NCBI GenBank assembly: GCA_027064285.1
Contig: JAMOPX010000209.1
Coordinates: forward strand, 1 to 6,127
Direction: 5' to 3'
Source of the DNA: Desulfobacterales bacterium
GTDB lineage: Bacteria; Desulfobacterota; DSM-4660; Desulfatiglandales; JALVZP01
Length of the DNA stretch: 6,127 nucleotides
Below are positions 1 through 6,127 of this stretch, piece by piece. The position numbers and the translations under genes were made by a program. Below the pieces are notes generated by a model that did no database searches, had not been told where the DNA came from, and saw only the letters and a list, made by a program, of their open reading frames with translations. Every line of letters begins with the position of its first letter. The first letter of the stretch is position 1.

Positions 1-3000
1 CTTCTTCTATATCTGAATCAAGATAGACCTGAATATTGTTATCGGATAAAACCTCTGTTATTAATTGATCCAGTCTTTCCTGTACCTTATCTCCTTTCCA
101 TGTATGAAAGATATTTCTTGCCTGACCACCTAATTGAGAAGATCTTTCCACAAGATATACTTTAAATCCCTGTGCAGAAAGGCTTTTTGCAGCTGTCATG
201 CCAGCTATTCCACCACCAACCACAAGCACATCCTTGTTTATTCCCAGCTCTTCTTCTTTTAATGGCTCCATTAAAGCTACTTTTGCAACTGCCATTCGGA
301 TCAGATCTTTTGCCTTTTCAGTGGCTTCTTTTGGCCAGTCCTTGTGAACCCACGAGTCCTGATTTCTGATATTTACCATCTCAAATAAGTACTTATTTAA
401 TCCAGCATTTATAAGGGTTTCTTGAAATAGAGGTTCATGGGTTCTGGGAGTACAGGCAGCAACAACTATTCTGTTCAACCCTTTTTCTTTAATAACCTCG
501 GTAATCCTATCCTGTGTATCCTGGGAGCAGGTATAAAGATTGTCTTCTACATATTCTACAAATGGTAATTTTTTAGTAAATTCTTTTAATTCTTCAATAT
601 TTATAACTCCCCCAATGTTTATTCCACAATGGCAGATAAATACACCTATCTTTGGCCTTTCTCCAAGCACATTCCTTTCTGGAGGGATCTCTTTTTTCTT
701 TATAAGGGTGCCTCTTGACTCAGTCAAAAGAACCTGTGCCTCACAGGATGCTGCGCTTGCTTCTATAACAGAAGAGGGGATATCTTTTGGATCAGATAAC
801 ACGCCACATACATACATTCCTTGTTTAGAAAGAGAAACAGGGCTAAAGGAACTGGTATGATAAAAGCCGTGATCAGTGAGTTTTATATTTAAAAGTTTAG
901 CTATTTGTTGGCTTTCATCAGAGATTTCAAATCCCACAGACAATACCACCATATCAAACTCTTCTTCATTTATCTCACCATTTTCATCCACATATCTGAG
1001 AATTAGGTTTCCTGTATCAGCTTTTTCATATATAGTGTGGATCCTACATCTGATGAACCTTACCCCTTCTTCTTTTGCCCTTTCATAATATTTTTCATAT
1101 TCTTTGCCATAGGTTCTCATATCCATATAAAATATGGCACAGTCCAGCTCTTCTGATGCATGTTCCTTAGCAATCACTGCCTCTTTTATGGCATACATAC
1201 AGCACACAGCAGAACAATAAGTGTGGGTATTTACATCACGGGATCCCACGCACTGAAGCCATGCTATCTTCTTAGGCTCTTTTCCATCAGATGGCCTGAG
1301 CAGTTTTCCCATGGTTGGACCTGATGCTGATAAGATCCTTTCAAATTCAAGACTTGTAAGAATATTTGGATGATCTGGATAAAAATCTCTTTGTTGTTTT
1401 TTAGGATCAAATACCTTTGCTCCAGATGAAAATATCACTGCTCCTGTTTCTATCTCTATTTCTTGTTCTTGTTGGCTATGGTCTATTGCTTCTGCTTTGC
1501 ATACTTCTACACACTGGAAACACTCACAGCAGTATCCACAGTTTATACATCTTTCTGCCTCTTTTTGTGCAATCTGCTCTGTATATCCAAGTTCTACTTC
1601 TCTAAAGCTTGTCTTTCTCTGCTCTAAGGGTATCTCAGCAACAGAAGTCCTTTTCTTTTTTGACTCTTTTTCTGGAATAGGTCTTAGATTTTCAGATTTT
1701 TGTTCTTTTTCCCTGCCTTCTTTAAGATCTTCTTTGTTTATGTATCTCTTTATGGATTCAGCTGCTTCCATACCAGCTGATATTGCCCTTATGGCTATAT
1801 CAGGCCCTGTCTGTACATCTCCTCCTGCAAACACTCCTTTTATGCTGGTCTCATATGTTACGGGATCTACTTTTATTGTGCCATTAGGATTTAGTTCAAG
1901 TCCAAAGCTACTTAACAGCTCTGTGTCTGGTCTCTGGCCTATAGCCACAATAAGCTGCTGTGTTGGTATCTGATGCTCTGTTCCGGGTATGGGAATAGGT
2001 CTTCTTCTGCCAGAAGAATCTGGCTCTCCAAGTTTCATCTTTATGCATTCTATTGCTTTTATCTTCCCTGCCTCTTCTATTACACGTGTTGGTGCTGTAA
2101 GGTATGTGATTTTTATGCCCTCTTTTTCTGCTGCCTCTATTTCTTCTTTAAGGGCTGGCATTTCTTCTCTGGTTCTTCTGTATATTATCTCTACCTGTTC
2201 TGCTCCAAGTCTGAGTGCTGTTCTTGCCGCATCTATTGCTACGTTTCCGCCTCCTATGACACATACCTTTTTGCCTACTGTTACAGCCTCTTTCATGTTT
2301 ACTTTTTTCAGAAACTCTACCCCTTGTATTACTCCCTGGGCATCTTCTCCTGGTATGTTTAAAGATATTGGCTTGTGTGTACCTGTGGCTATAAATATGG
2401 CCTTATATTTGTTAAGAAGTTCTTTTATGTCTTTTATAGGAGTATTGGTCTTTATCTCTACTCCAAGCTCTTGTATATATTCTATTTCTTTTTTAAGTAT
2501 CTGCTTTGGAAGTCTGTAATCTGGTATGCCTACTCTGAGCATTCCACCAGGCTCTGGAAGTGCCTCGTATATTATCGGTCTTATACCTTTTTTTATCAGA
2601 TGATAGGCACAGGAAAGCCCAGCAGGTCCACTTCCTATTATTACTACTTCTGCTGGTCTGTCCTTTACAGCAGACACTGGCACTTTGCTCAAATCTGCTG
2701 TGTCCGCTGCAAATCTCTTAAGCAGTCTTATGGATATGGGCTCATCTATTTCTGCTCTTCTGCATGCATGTTCACATGGATGCGGACATATCCTACCTAT
2801 TACTCCAGGAAGAGGAAGTTTCTCTGCTATTATGTTTAGGGCCTGCTGGTATTTGCCCACTTTTATCATTTGAACATAGCCCTGCACATTTATCCCTGCA
2901 GGACATGCAATTCTGCATGGGGCCTTGTCTGCCTTTTGTATGCAGTAGGCTCCAGGAATTGCCTGTGGATATAGTTTGTAGATGGCCTTTCTATAGGAAA

Positions 3001-3388
3001 GGCCCTGATTGTATAAATCTTCTATTTGTACTGGACATACCTCTGCACATTCTCCGCAGCCTGTGCACTTTTGTAGGTCTATATATCTGGGATGTTGCCT
3101 TAGTTTTATCTTGAAATGCCCTGCTTCTCCTTCTATGGAGATAAGGTCAGCATTGGTAATGAGCTGAATGTTTAGATGCCGGCCGACCTCGACCAGCTTG
3201 GGTGAGATAATTCACATGGCACAGTCATTGGTGGGAAAGGTCTTGTCCAATTGTGCCATAACCCCGCCTATAGCACTGTCCCTCTCCACTAAGTACACGT
3301 AATAGCCACTGTCAGCAAGATCTAATGCCGCTTGAATTCCAGCAATACCCCCTCCCATTACCATTACAGAACCCTTTAGGTCTTTCAT
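1..3388 (-). CDS. hdrA: Selenocysteine-containing HdrA/GltD-type FAD iron-sulfur oxidoreductase, tandem HdrA modules (3' end outside window)
   Basis: HdrA proteins are cytoplasmic flavin and iron-sulfur subunits of heterodisulfide-reductase-like complexes, often linked to electron bifurcation. I translated the frame from 3388 to base 2 and found 1129 codons with one interruption, TGA at codon 59. Visible in order: FAD site GGGIAG (12-17); DCAMU motif (55-59); 4Fe-4S motif C108xxC111xxC114xxxC118P; GltD-type N-terminal cysteine region (C149, C158, C162, C201, C205, C209); FAD site GSGPAG (252-257); NAD(P) site GGGNVA (379-384); AGGD (521-524); cysteine cluster C614xxC617xxCCxCxxCxxxC630; HdrA core QCVGSRD with C725 and C729-C730. 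A second HdrA module then begins: CHCG (919-922), C954, ACTPRTHE (from 978) and GGGIAG (1058-1063), and runs off the edge. The start at 3388 is chosen because AGGAG lies 7 bases upstream and MKDLKGSVMV fits the family N terminus; the frame extends upstream to a TTG at 3439 but that part looks non-native. Family is certain; partner and substrate cannot be told from this window. Confidence 0.9.
3178..3197 (-). promoter_or_regulatory. Bacterial SECIS hairpin inside the hdrA coding sequence
   Basis: Fourteen bases after the UGA the mRNA forms an 8-bp stem, GCUGGUCG with CGGCCGGC (six Watson-Crick pairs and two G-U pairs), closed by the 4-base loop AGGU. The loop starts 23 bases after the UGA, inside the usual range for bacterial SECIS elements, and has a G within its first two bases, as SelB-binding loops do. 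The stem is strikingly GC-rich compared with the AT-rich gene around it, which suggests selection on RNA structure as well as on the protein. Detected by eye, without a folding program. Confidence 0.82.
3212..3214 (-). other. In-frame UGA read as selenocysteine (Sec59 of HdrA)
   Basis: The reading frame is homologous to HdrA on both sides of this TGA: FPTNDCAM before it and IISPKLVEVGRH after it. HdrA homologues have Cys here, in the motif DCxxC(I/V)L(S/A)PK, and selenocysteine at this type of position is known in some methanogen and bacterial HdrA proteins. The codon creates a CxxU redox motif. There is no frameshift and no other in-frame stop over more than 1100 codons, so decay is unlikely. 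Decoding would need SelA, SelB, SelC and SelD encoded elsewhere; none is in the window. Confidence 0.88.
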
Positions 3389-3395
3389 ACCCTTT

Positions 3396-3400
3396 CTCCT
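3396..3400 (-). promoter_or_regulatory. Ribosome binding site that fixes the hdrA start
   Basis: The minus strand carries AGGAG (within TGAGGAGAAAGGG) with 7 bases between it and the ATG at 3386-3388. This is a near-ideal Shine-Dalgarno site and favours this start over the TTG (3437-3439) and ATG (3434-3436) further upstream in the same frame. Confidence 0.8.
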
Positions 3401-3424
3401 CAAGTAAACATAAACTTTCTCTCC

Positions 3425-3453
3425 TAAATACAACATCAAAATTTTACTGTCAA
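3425..3453 (-). promoter_or_regulatory. Candidate sigma-70-type promoter of hdrA
   Basis: On the minus strand a perfect TTGACA (-35, 3448-3453) is followed after 17 bases by TATTTA (-10, 3425-3430), which would give a leader of about 30 bases before the hdrA ATG. The -10 box is a poor match, so this is a moderate call based on the -35 box, spacing and position. The -35 box directly abuts the left direct repeat of the small insertion at 3453-3504. Confidence 0.42.
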
Positions 3454-3504
3454 TAAATCACGAGGCTATTCAAAAAAAATACTTTCGAACAGTCTCATAA
3501 ATCA
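3453..3504. repeat. 35-bp palindromic insert flanked by 8-bp direct repeats (MITE-like or IS remnant)
   Basis: Imperfect inverted repeats GAGGCTATTC (3462-3471) and GAACAGTCTC (3487-3496) pair at 8 of 10 positions and enclose a 15-base A-rich centre. The block is flanked by perfect direct repeats ATAAATCA at 3453-3460 and 3497-3504, with one extra C at 3461. The layout resembles terminal inverted repeats with an 8-bp target duplication, and termini starting GAGRCT are common among insertion sequences. No transposase is present, and at this size it would be a miniature element or scar. In RNA it could also form a hairpin between queF and hdrA, but the U-run lies in the loop, so it is a poor intrinsic terminator. 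Confidence 0.5.
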
Positions 3505-3515
3505 GGTGCACAGAA

Positions 3516-3911
3516 TTAAACATTTTTTTCTGAACTTACTTTGATAATTGTTTTTACATTTCCTCGAGGATTAAAATCTCCTGTGACTTCTAAAAACCGA
3601 GGTTTAAGTAGCTCATACAAGTCAGTATATATTCTGTTTGTAGCCTCTTCATGAGATATGTAGGTTGACCTATATGTATTCAAATACAGCTTCAGTGATC
3701 TCAATTCTACAATAAATTTATCTGGAATGTATTTTATCTTTATAGTAGCAAAATCAGGATATCCAGATCTTGGACAAAGGCAGGTAAATTCTGGAAATGA
3801 GATTTCTATCAAGTAATCCCTATCTGGATAAGGATTTGGCCATGCTTCTAACTCTGCTTCTAATATAGCCTTTTCACCATATTTAAGCTCTTCTTTGCTG
3901 TTCTGTTCCAT
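3516..3911 (-). CDS. queF: NADPH-dependent 7-cyano-7-deazaguanine (preQ0) reductase QueF, short type
   Basis: QueF reduces the nitrile of preQ0 to the amine of preQ1 with two NADPH, a cytoplasmic step in making the tRNA wobble base queuosine. The 131-residue protein matches the short single-domain form in length. Key residues are visible: the catalytic Cys46 in FTCLCPRSGYPDFA, the acid Asp53 seven residues later, and His87-Glu88 for substrate binding, with the same spacing as Cys55, Asp62 and His96-Glu97 of the Bacillus subtilis enzyme. The QueF signature that separates it from GTP cyclohydrolase I is present at 69-76 as ELRSLKLY, with Arg where Lys is usual. Its ATG overlaps the fmdB-like stop by one base (TAATG), so the two genes are probably co-transcribed and translationally coupled; only a weak ribosome site is visible. 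No other queuosine genes are in the window. Confidence 0.95.
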   Translation of the reverse strand: MEQNSKEELKYGEKAILEAELEAWPNPYPDRDYLIEISFPEFTCLCPRSGYPDFATIKIKYIPDKFIVELRSLKLYLNTYRSTYISHEEATNRIYTDLYELLKPRFLEVTGDFNPRGNVKTIIKVSSEKNV

Positions 3912-4222
3912 TATTTTTTACTCTTTATCAGTTTGTTTTCCACTTTTTCTTGAAGTCTTTTTACTTTGTCATTCTTTACATACTCAGAAGCCTTGGCAAG
4001 AAATCTTGCTGCGTCCTTATATTTCCCGCCATTTACATAATACTGAAATCTCTTTTCTATTCTCCTTAACGCACTATCATCACTTACTTTAAATGAGACA
4101 GGTGAAATTAGCCTGTATGTTTCTCCTCCACATTCAGGACATTTTGGAGGAGGAGAATCTACAGGAGTAACCTCCTCAAATATATATCTGCATCTTTTAC
4201 AACAAAATTCATAAAGAGGCAT
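3911..4222 (-). CDS. FmdB-family putative zinc-ribbon protein
   Basis: This 103-residue protein begins MPLYEFCCKRC, the typical start of the FmdB/CxxC_CxxC_SSSS regulatory-protein family, and carries a zinc knuckle pair: Cys8-x-x-Cys11 and Cys28-x-x-Cys31 (CPECGG). The rest (about 50-103) has no cysteine and is charged and probably helical, ending in a lysine-rich tail (KLIKSKK) that could contact nucleic acid. FmdB was named for a proposed transcriptional role in a methylotroph, but the general function of the family is unknown, so no function is assigned here. The N terminus is family-typical, so the start is secure, yet no ribosome site precedes it and a promoter candidate lies only about ten bases upstream. 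It is the first gene of a two-gene unit with queF. Confidence 0.85.
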   Translation of the reverse strand: MPLYEFCCKRCRYIFEEVTPVDSPPPKCPECGGETYRLISPVSFKVSDDSALRRIEKRFQYYVNGGKYKDAARFLAKASEYVKNDKVKRLQEKVENKLIKSKK

Positions 4223-4223
4223 G

Positions 4224-4260
4224 ATATAATTATTATATGCCTTTGAGAAAAAAGTGCAAA
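4224..4260. promoter_or_regulatory. Divergent promoter region between the FmdB-like gene and pgi
   Basis: An AT-rich inverted repeat, ATATAA-TTA-TTATAT (4224-4238), places a TATAAT on each strand. For the minus strand, TATAAT (4232-4237) has TTTGCA 17 bases upstream (4255-4260), a fair -35 box. Transcription would then begin only a few bases before the FmdB-like ATG at 4222, giving a nearly leaderless message. For the plus strand, TATAAT (4225-4230) would start pgi with a leader of about 60 bases, but no good -35 box is seen at the right distance. The symmetry could also be an operator. Confidence 0.45.
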
Positions 4261-4284
4261 ATGTTATTATCTAAAAAAAATCGT

Positions 4285-4289
4285 AGGAG
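4285..4289 (+). promoter_or_regulatory. Ribosome binding site that fixes the pgi start
   Basis: AGGAG sits 7 bases before the ATG at 4297. The alternative in-frame ATG at 4237 lies in the promoter palindrome, has no ribosome site, and would add 20 basic residues not expected in the family. Confidence 0.8.
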
Positions 4290-4296
4290 AAACATA

Positions 4297-5901
4297 ATGC
4301 TTACTGAAACAAGTGAATGGAAGAAGCTAAAAAAACATTTTGATGAAATGAAAAAAAAGTCCATAAAAGAGCTATTTGAACAGGATAAACACAGGATTGA
4401 AAAGTTTGTTATAGAAGATGTGGGTCTTTATATTGATTTTTCTAAAAACATCCTTACTGAAAATACAATAGAGCTTCTTATAAAGCTGGCTGAAGCTCAA
4501 AGGCTCAAGCAAAAAATAGAAGATATGTTTTCTGGAAAAAAGATAAACAATACAGAGGATCGTCCAGCTCTGCATGTGGCACTTAGAAACAGGTCTGACA
4601 ACCCAATTTATGTAAATGGAAAGGATGTAATGCAGGATGTAAAAGCAGTCCTAAAAAAGGCAGGACAGTTTGCTGAAGACCTGAGAAATGGGAAGAAAAG
4701 AGGATTTACAGGGAAAAGAATCAGATATGTGGTAAACATAGGTATAGGAGGATCGGATCTTGGGCCTTCAGCTGTGTATGAAGCATTAAGAGACTATCAT
4801 AAAGAGCATATAACTGTATTATTTCTCTCTAATGTAGATCCTGCTCAAATCGAGGATGTTCTAAAGATAGTGCCATGGGAAGAAACTGTTTTTATTGTAG
4901 CATCCAAGACATTCACTACCTTAGAGACAATGACAAATGCAGAAACGATCAAAAGATGGCTTTTAGAAAATGCAAAAGACAAAAATGTAGTTAAGTATCA
5001 TTTTGTTGCAACCACTTCTAATAAAGATGCTGCATTGGAGTTTGGGATAGATCCAGAAAATATATTCCTGTTCTGGGACTGGGTTGGAGGAAGATATTCT
5101 CTTTGCTCTTCCATAGGACTACCTGTTATGATAGCCATAGGGAAAGATGGATTTTTTGAGCTCTTAGATGGATTTTATCAGATGGATCAGCATTTCAGGA
5201 ATAAACCTTTTCGGGAAAATATCCCAGCTATCTTAGGTCTTATTGGTATCTGGTATAATAATTTTTTCGGAGCTCAAACCCATGCTGTAATTCCTTATAG
5301 TTACCGTTTGAGAAAGCTTGTGCTTCATCTGCAACAGCTGGATATGGAAAGTAATGGAAAAAGTGTGGACAGAGAAGGGGAACCGGTCTTCTACAATACA
5401 GGCCCAATTGTGTGGGGAGGGATGGGGACAAATACCCAACATGCCTTTTTTCAGCTATTGCATCAGGGAACCAGATTGGTGCCCATAGATTTTATTGGCT
5501 TTTTTAAACCCTCATTTACAATATCTGATCATCATGAAAAGCTCATCTCAAATATATTTGCTCAAGCTGAGGCCTTGGCTTTTGGAAGCAATGAAGGCCC
5601 TATATATAAGAGGTGTCTAGGAAACAAGCCTTCTAATATAATAATGGCTGAAAAACTTACTCCAGCAAGTGTCGGAAAAATTATAGCTTTGTATGAACAT
5701 AGAACATTTGTGCAGGCATGTATTTGGAATATAAATCCATTCGACCAGTGGGGGGTGGAATTGGGGAAAAAGCTTGCAAAGAAAATAATAAAAGACCTAT
5801 CTTTAGACCAGATAACAGAACATGATCCCTCTACCAAAAGGCTTATAAATAGATACAAAAAGCTGAGGATGTTAGAAAAATCTTTTGAATATCCTCGATA
5901 A
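4297..5901 (+). CDS. pgi: Glucose-6-phosphate isomerase
   Basis: Pgi interconverts glucose 6-phosphate and fructose 6-phosphate in the cytoplasm, in glycolysis and gluconeogenesis. From the chosen start it has 534 residues, close to the 549 of the E. coli enzyme, and it aligns along its whole length (for example KHFDEMK near the N terminus, MFSGKKIN, LHVALRNRS). Sugar-phosphate binding segments are NIGIGGSDLGPS (about 147-158) and SKTFTT (203-208). Both family signatures are present: DWVGGRYSLCSSIG (261-274) and FDQWGVELGK (482-491). Catalytic residues by alignment are Glu351, His382 (in TQHAF) and Lys491, matching E. coli Glu355, His386 and Lys514. The segment before the catalytic His reads GGMGTN, where E. 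coli has GEPGTN. It is transcribed away from the FmdB-like gene and appears to be a single-gene unit ended by a hairpin. Confidence 0.97.
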   Translation: MLTETSEWKKLKKHFDEMKKKSIKELFEQDKHRIEKFVIEDVGLYIDFSKNILTENTIELLIKLAEAQRLKQKIEDMFSGKKINNTEDRPALHVALRNRSDNPIYVNGKDVMQDVKAVLKKAGQFAEDLRNGKKRGFTGKRIRYVVNIGIGGSDLGPSAVYEALRDYHKEHITVLFLSNVDPAQIEDVLKIVPWEETVFIVASKTFTTLETMTNAETIKRWLLENAKDKNVVKYHFVATTSNKDAALEFGIDPENIFLFWDWVGGRYSLCSSIGLPVMIAIGKDGFFELLDGFYQMDQHFRNKPFRENIPAILGLIGIWYNNFFGAQTHAVIPYSYRLRKLVLHLQQLDMESNGKSVDREGEPVFYNTGPIVWGGMGTNTQHAFFQLLHQGTRLVPIDFIGFFKPSFTISDHHEKLISNIFAQAEALAFGSNEGPIYKRCLGNKPSNIIMAEKLTPASVGKIIALYEHRTFVQACIWNINPFDQWGVELGKKLAKKIIKDLSLDQITEHDPSTKRLINRYKKLRMLEKSFEYPR

Positions 5902-5912
5902 AAGGATATTTT
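5888..5912 (+). terminator. Probable weak intrinsic terminator of pgi
   Basis: AATATCCT (5888-5895) and AGGATATT (5903-5910) form a perfect 8-bp stem around a 7-base loop that contains the pgi stop codon, with a run of four T at its 3' edge. The stem is AT-rich and the T-run is short and partly inside the stem, so termination may be inefficient. Confidence 0.45.
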
Positions 5913-5934
5913 ATAAGTTTTGAATATGTTTGCA

Positions 5935-6011
5935 TCTATAGTATATAGAAGAGCTAAAGTTTAAATACAGCCTTTCCCTGATTTAGATCCATATCTATAG
6001 ATTTATAGATA
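5935..6011. repeat. Two short AT-rich palindromes between pgi and the mobile-element end
   Basis: TCTATA-gta-TATAGA (5935-5949) and TATCTATA-gatt-TATAGATA (5992-6011) are perfect inverted repeats that share the 8-mer ATCTATAG (5934-5941 and 5993-6000). No gene start is visible in this stretch. The second palindrome lies where the guide segment of the neighbouring TnpB omega RNA is predicted. Confidence 0.4.
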
Positions 6012-6127
6012 GGATTGACCCTCCCACGACTAAAGCCGTGGGATTCCCGCTTCAACGAGGGATGACTCGTAGACCTGCCCAAAAGCAGTTCCGCCGCCAG
6101 TGCCCTCTCCTCGGGCGTCACTTCCCG
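5954..6127 (-). CDS. C-terminal tail of a TnpB-like RNA-guided endonuclease (5' part outside window)
   Basis: The minus strand is open from the right edge for 57 codons to a TAG at 5954-5956. It reads REVTPEERALAAELLLG, then RSTSHPSLKRESHGFSRGRVN, then an AT-rich tail. The low-complexity basic end with a KxESHGFSRG-like string, coded by the terminal hairpin itself, is what IS605-type TnpB genes show when their frame runs into the right-end hairpin. The last 20 or so codons would lie beyond the predicted element end and thus be host sequence. The RuvC and zinc-finger parts that would prove the family lie outside the window, so intactness cannot be judged. Confidence 0.6.
   Translation of the reverse strand, partial: REVTPEERALAAELLLGRSTSHPSLKRESHGFSRGRVNPIYKSIDMDLNQGKAVFKL
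5995..6127 (-). ncRNA. Probable 3' part of a TnpB omega RNA with its guide segment
   Basis: IS605-type elements express an omega RNA that overlaps the 3' end of tnpB, runs to the right end, and uses the adjoining host bases as guide. Here the scaffold would be 6015-6127, ending in the 6023-6042 hairpin, and the guide the next ~20 bases read leftwards (6014 to about 5995). That guide is mostly one arm and loop of a perfect palindrome. The boundaries are inferred only from the predicted element end. Confidence 0.4.
6015..6127 (-). mobile_element. Right end of an IS200/IS605-family (TnpB-bearing) element
   Basis: Composition jumps from strongly AT-rich to about 63% GC (69 of 109 bases in 6019-6127, counted by eye) at a sharp boundary. 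Just inside is a hairpin, CCCACGGC-UUUA-GUCGUGGG (6023-6042, minus strand), of the type found near IS605/IS1341 right ends. It pairs fully as 8 bp with one G-U on the minus strand but has an A-C mismatch on the plus strand, which supports minus orientation. The minus-strand TCAA at 6015-6018, four bases past the hairpin, is a candidate right cleavage site by analogy with IS608. The left end and any TnpA are not visible. Confidence 0.6.

Noticed and set aside
172..3114. Many plus-strand open frames of 60-176 residues over the left half
   Set aside because: They lie opposite the long HdrA gene, have low-complexity Phe, Ser, Tyr and Cys-rich translations with no recognisable domains, and lack ribosome sites. 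They are antisense shadows.
3212..3214. TGA as a pseudogene stop, or as a Trp or Gly codon in a variant genetic code
   Set aside because: The frame stays intact for over 1000 codons after it. Trp is encoded by TGG and Gly by GGN in all genes here, with no other in-frame TGA in HdrA, QueF, the FmdB-like protein or Pgi. The site is a Cys position with a SECIS-like hairpin.
3389..3439. Upstream TTG or ATG starts adding up to 17 residues to HdrA
   Set aside because: The extra residues do not fit the family, overlap the proposed -10 box, and the ATG at 3388 has a much better ribosome site.
3462..3496. Hairpin as a classical terminator for queF
   Set aside because: The T-run lies in the loop rather than after the stem, and the flanking direct repeats fit an insertion better.
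4237..4296. Upstream ATG at 4237 as the pgi start
   Set aside because: It lies inside the promoter palindrome without a ribosome site, whereas 4297 has AGGAG at ideal spacing and fits the family N terminus.
4372..5858. Minus-strand open frames within pgi
   Set aside because: They are antisense to a fully conserved enzyme gene and show no domains or ribosome sites.

Overview
The window is mostly AT-rich bacterial DNA with four host genes, and a short GC-rich edge of a mobile element at the right. Strong AGGAG ribosome sites, bacterial promoter-like boxes, an E. coli-type phosphoglucose isomerase and a very large HdrA-type flavoprotein suggest an anaerobic bacterium. A Desulfobacterota-like or related (possibly thermophilic) lineage fits best. 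This is an inference from gene content; no rRNA or other marker is present to confirm it.

Layout. From the left edge to 3388 (minus strand) runs one huge gene, open at the left edge, for a multidomain HdrA/GltD-like iron-sulfur flavoprotein. Its frame is open for 1129 codons except for one in-frame TGA at 3212-3214. The TGA lies exactly where the HdrA family has the second Cys of a Cys-x-x-Cys motif, and a GC-rich hairpin with a G-containing apical loop follows immediately. I read it as selenocysteine (Sec59) with a bacterial SECIS, so automatic gene calling would break this gene into a 5' fragment and an orphan frame. Upstream of the gene are a promoter candidate and a tiny palindromic insertion flanked by perfect 8-bp direct repeats (3453-3504). 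Next come queF (3516-3911) and an FmdB-type zinc-ribbon gene (3911-4222), both minus strand and overlapping by one base. A short AT-rich palindromic divergent promoter region (about 4223-4260) separates these from pgi (4297-5901, plus strand), which ends in a hairpin over its stop codon.

At about 6015 the base composition jumps to about 63% GC. The last ~113 bases look like the right end of an IS200/IS605-type element: the last codons of a TnpB-like protein on the minus strand, a conserved terminal hairpin, and probably the 3' part of its omega (guide) RNA. The rest of that element is outside the window.

The host genes do not form one pathway: flavin-based electron transfer (HdrA), queuosine tRNA modification (queF), a small zinc ribbon of unknown role, and glycolysis/gluconeogenesis (pgi). 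The most notable points are the selenocysteine-encoding HdrA fusion with its SECIS, the insertion scar next to its promoter, and the TnpB/omega-RNA end whose predicted guide is palindromic.
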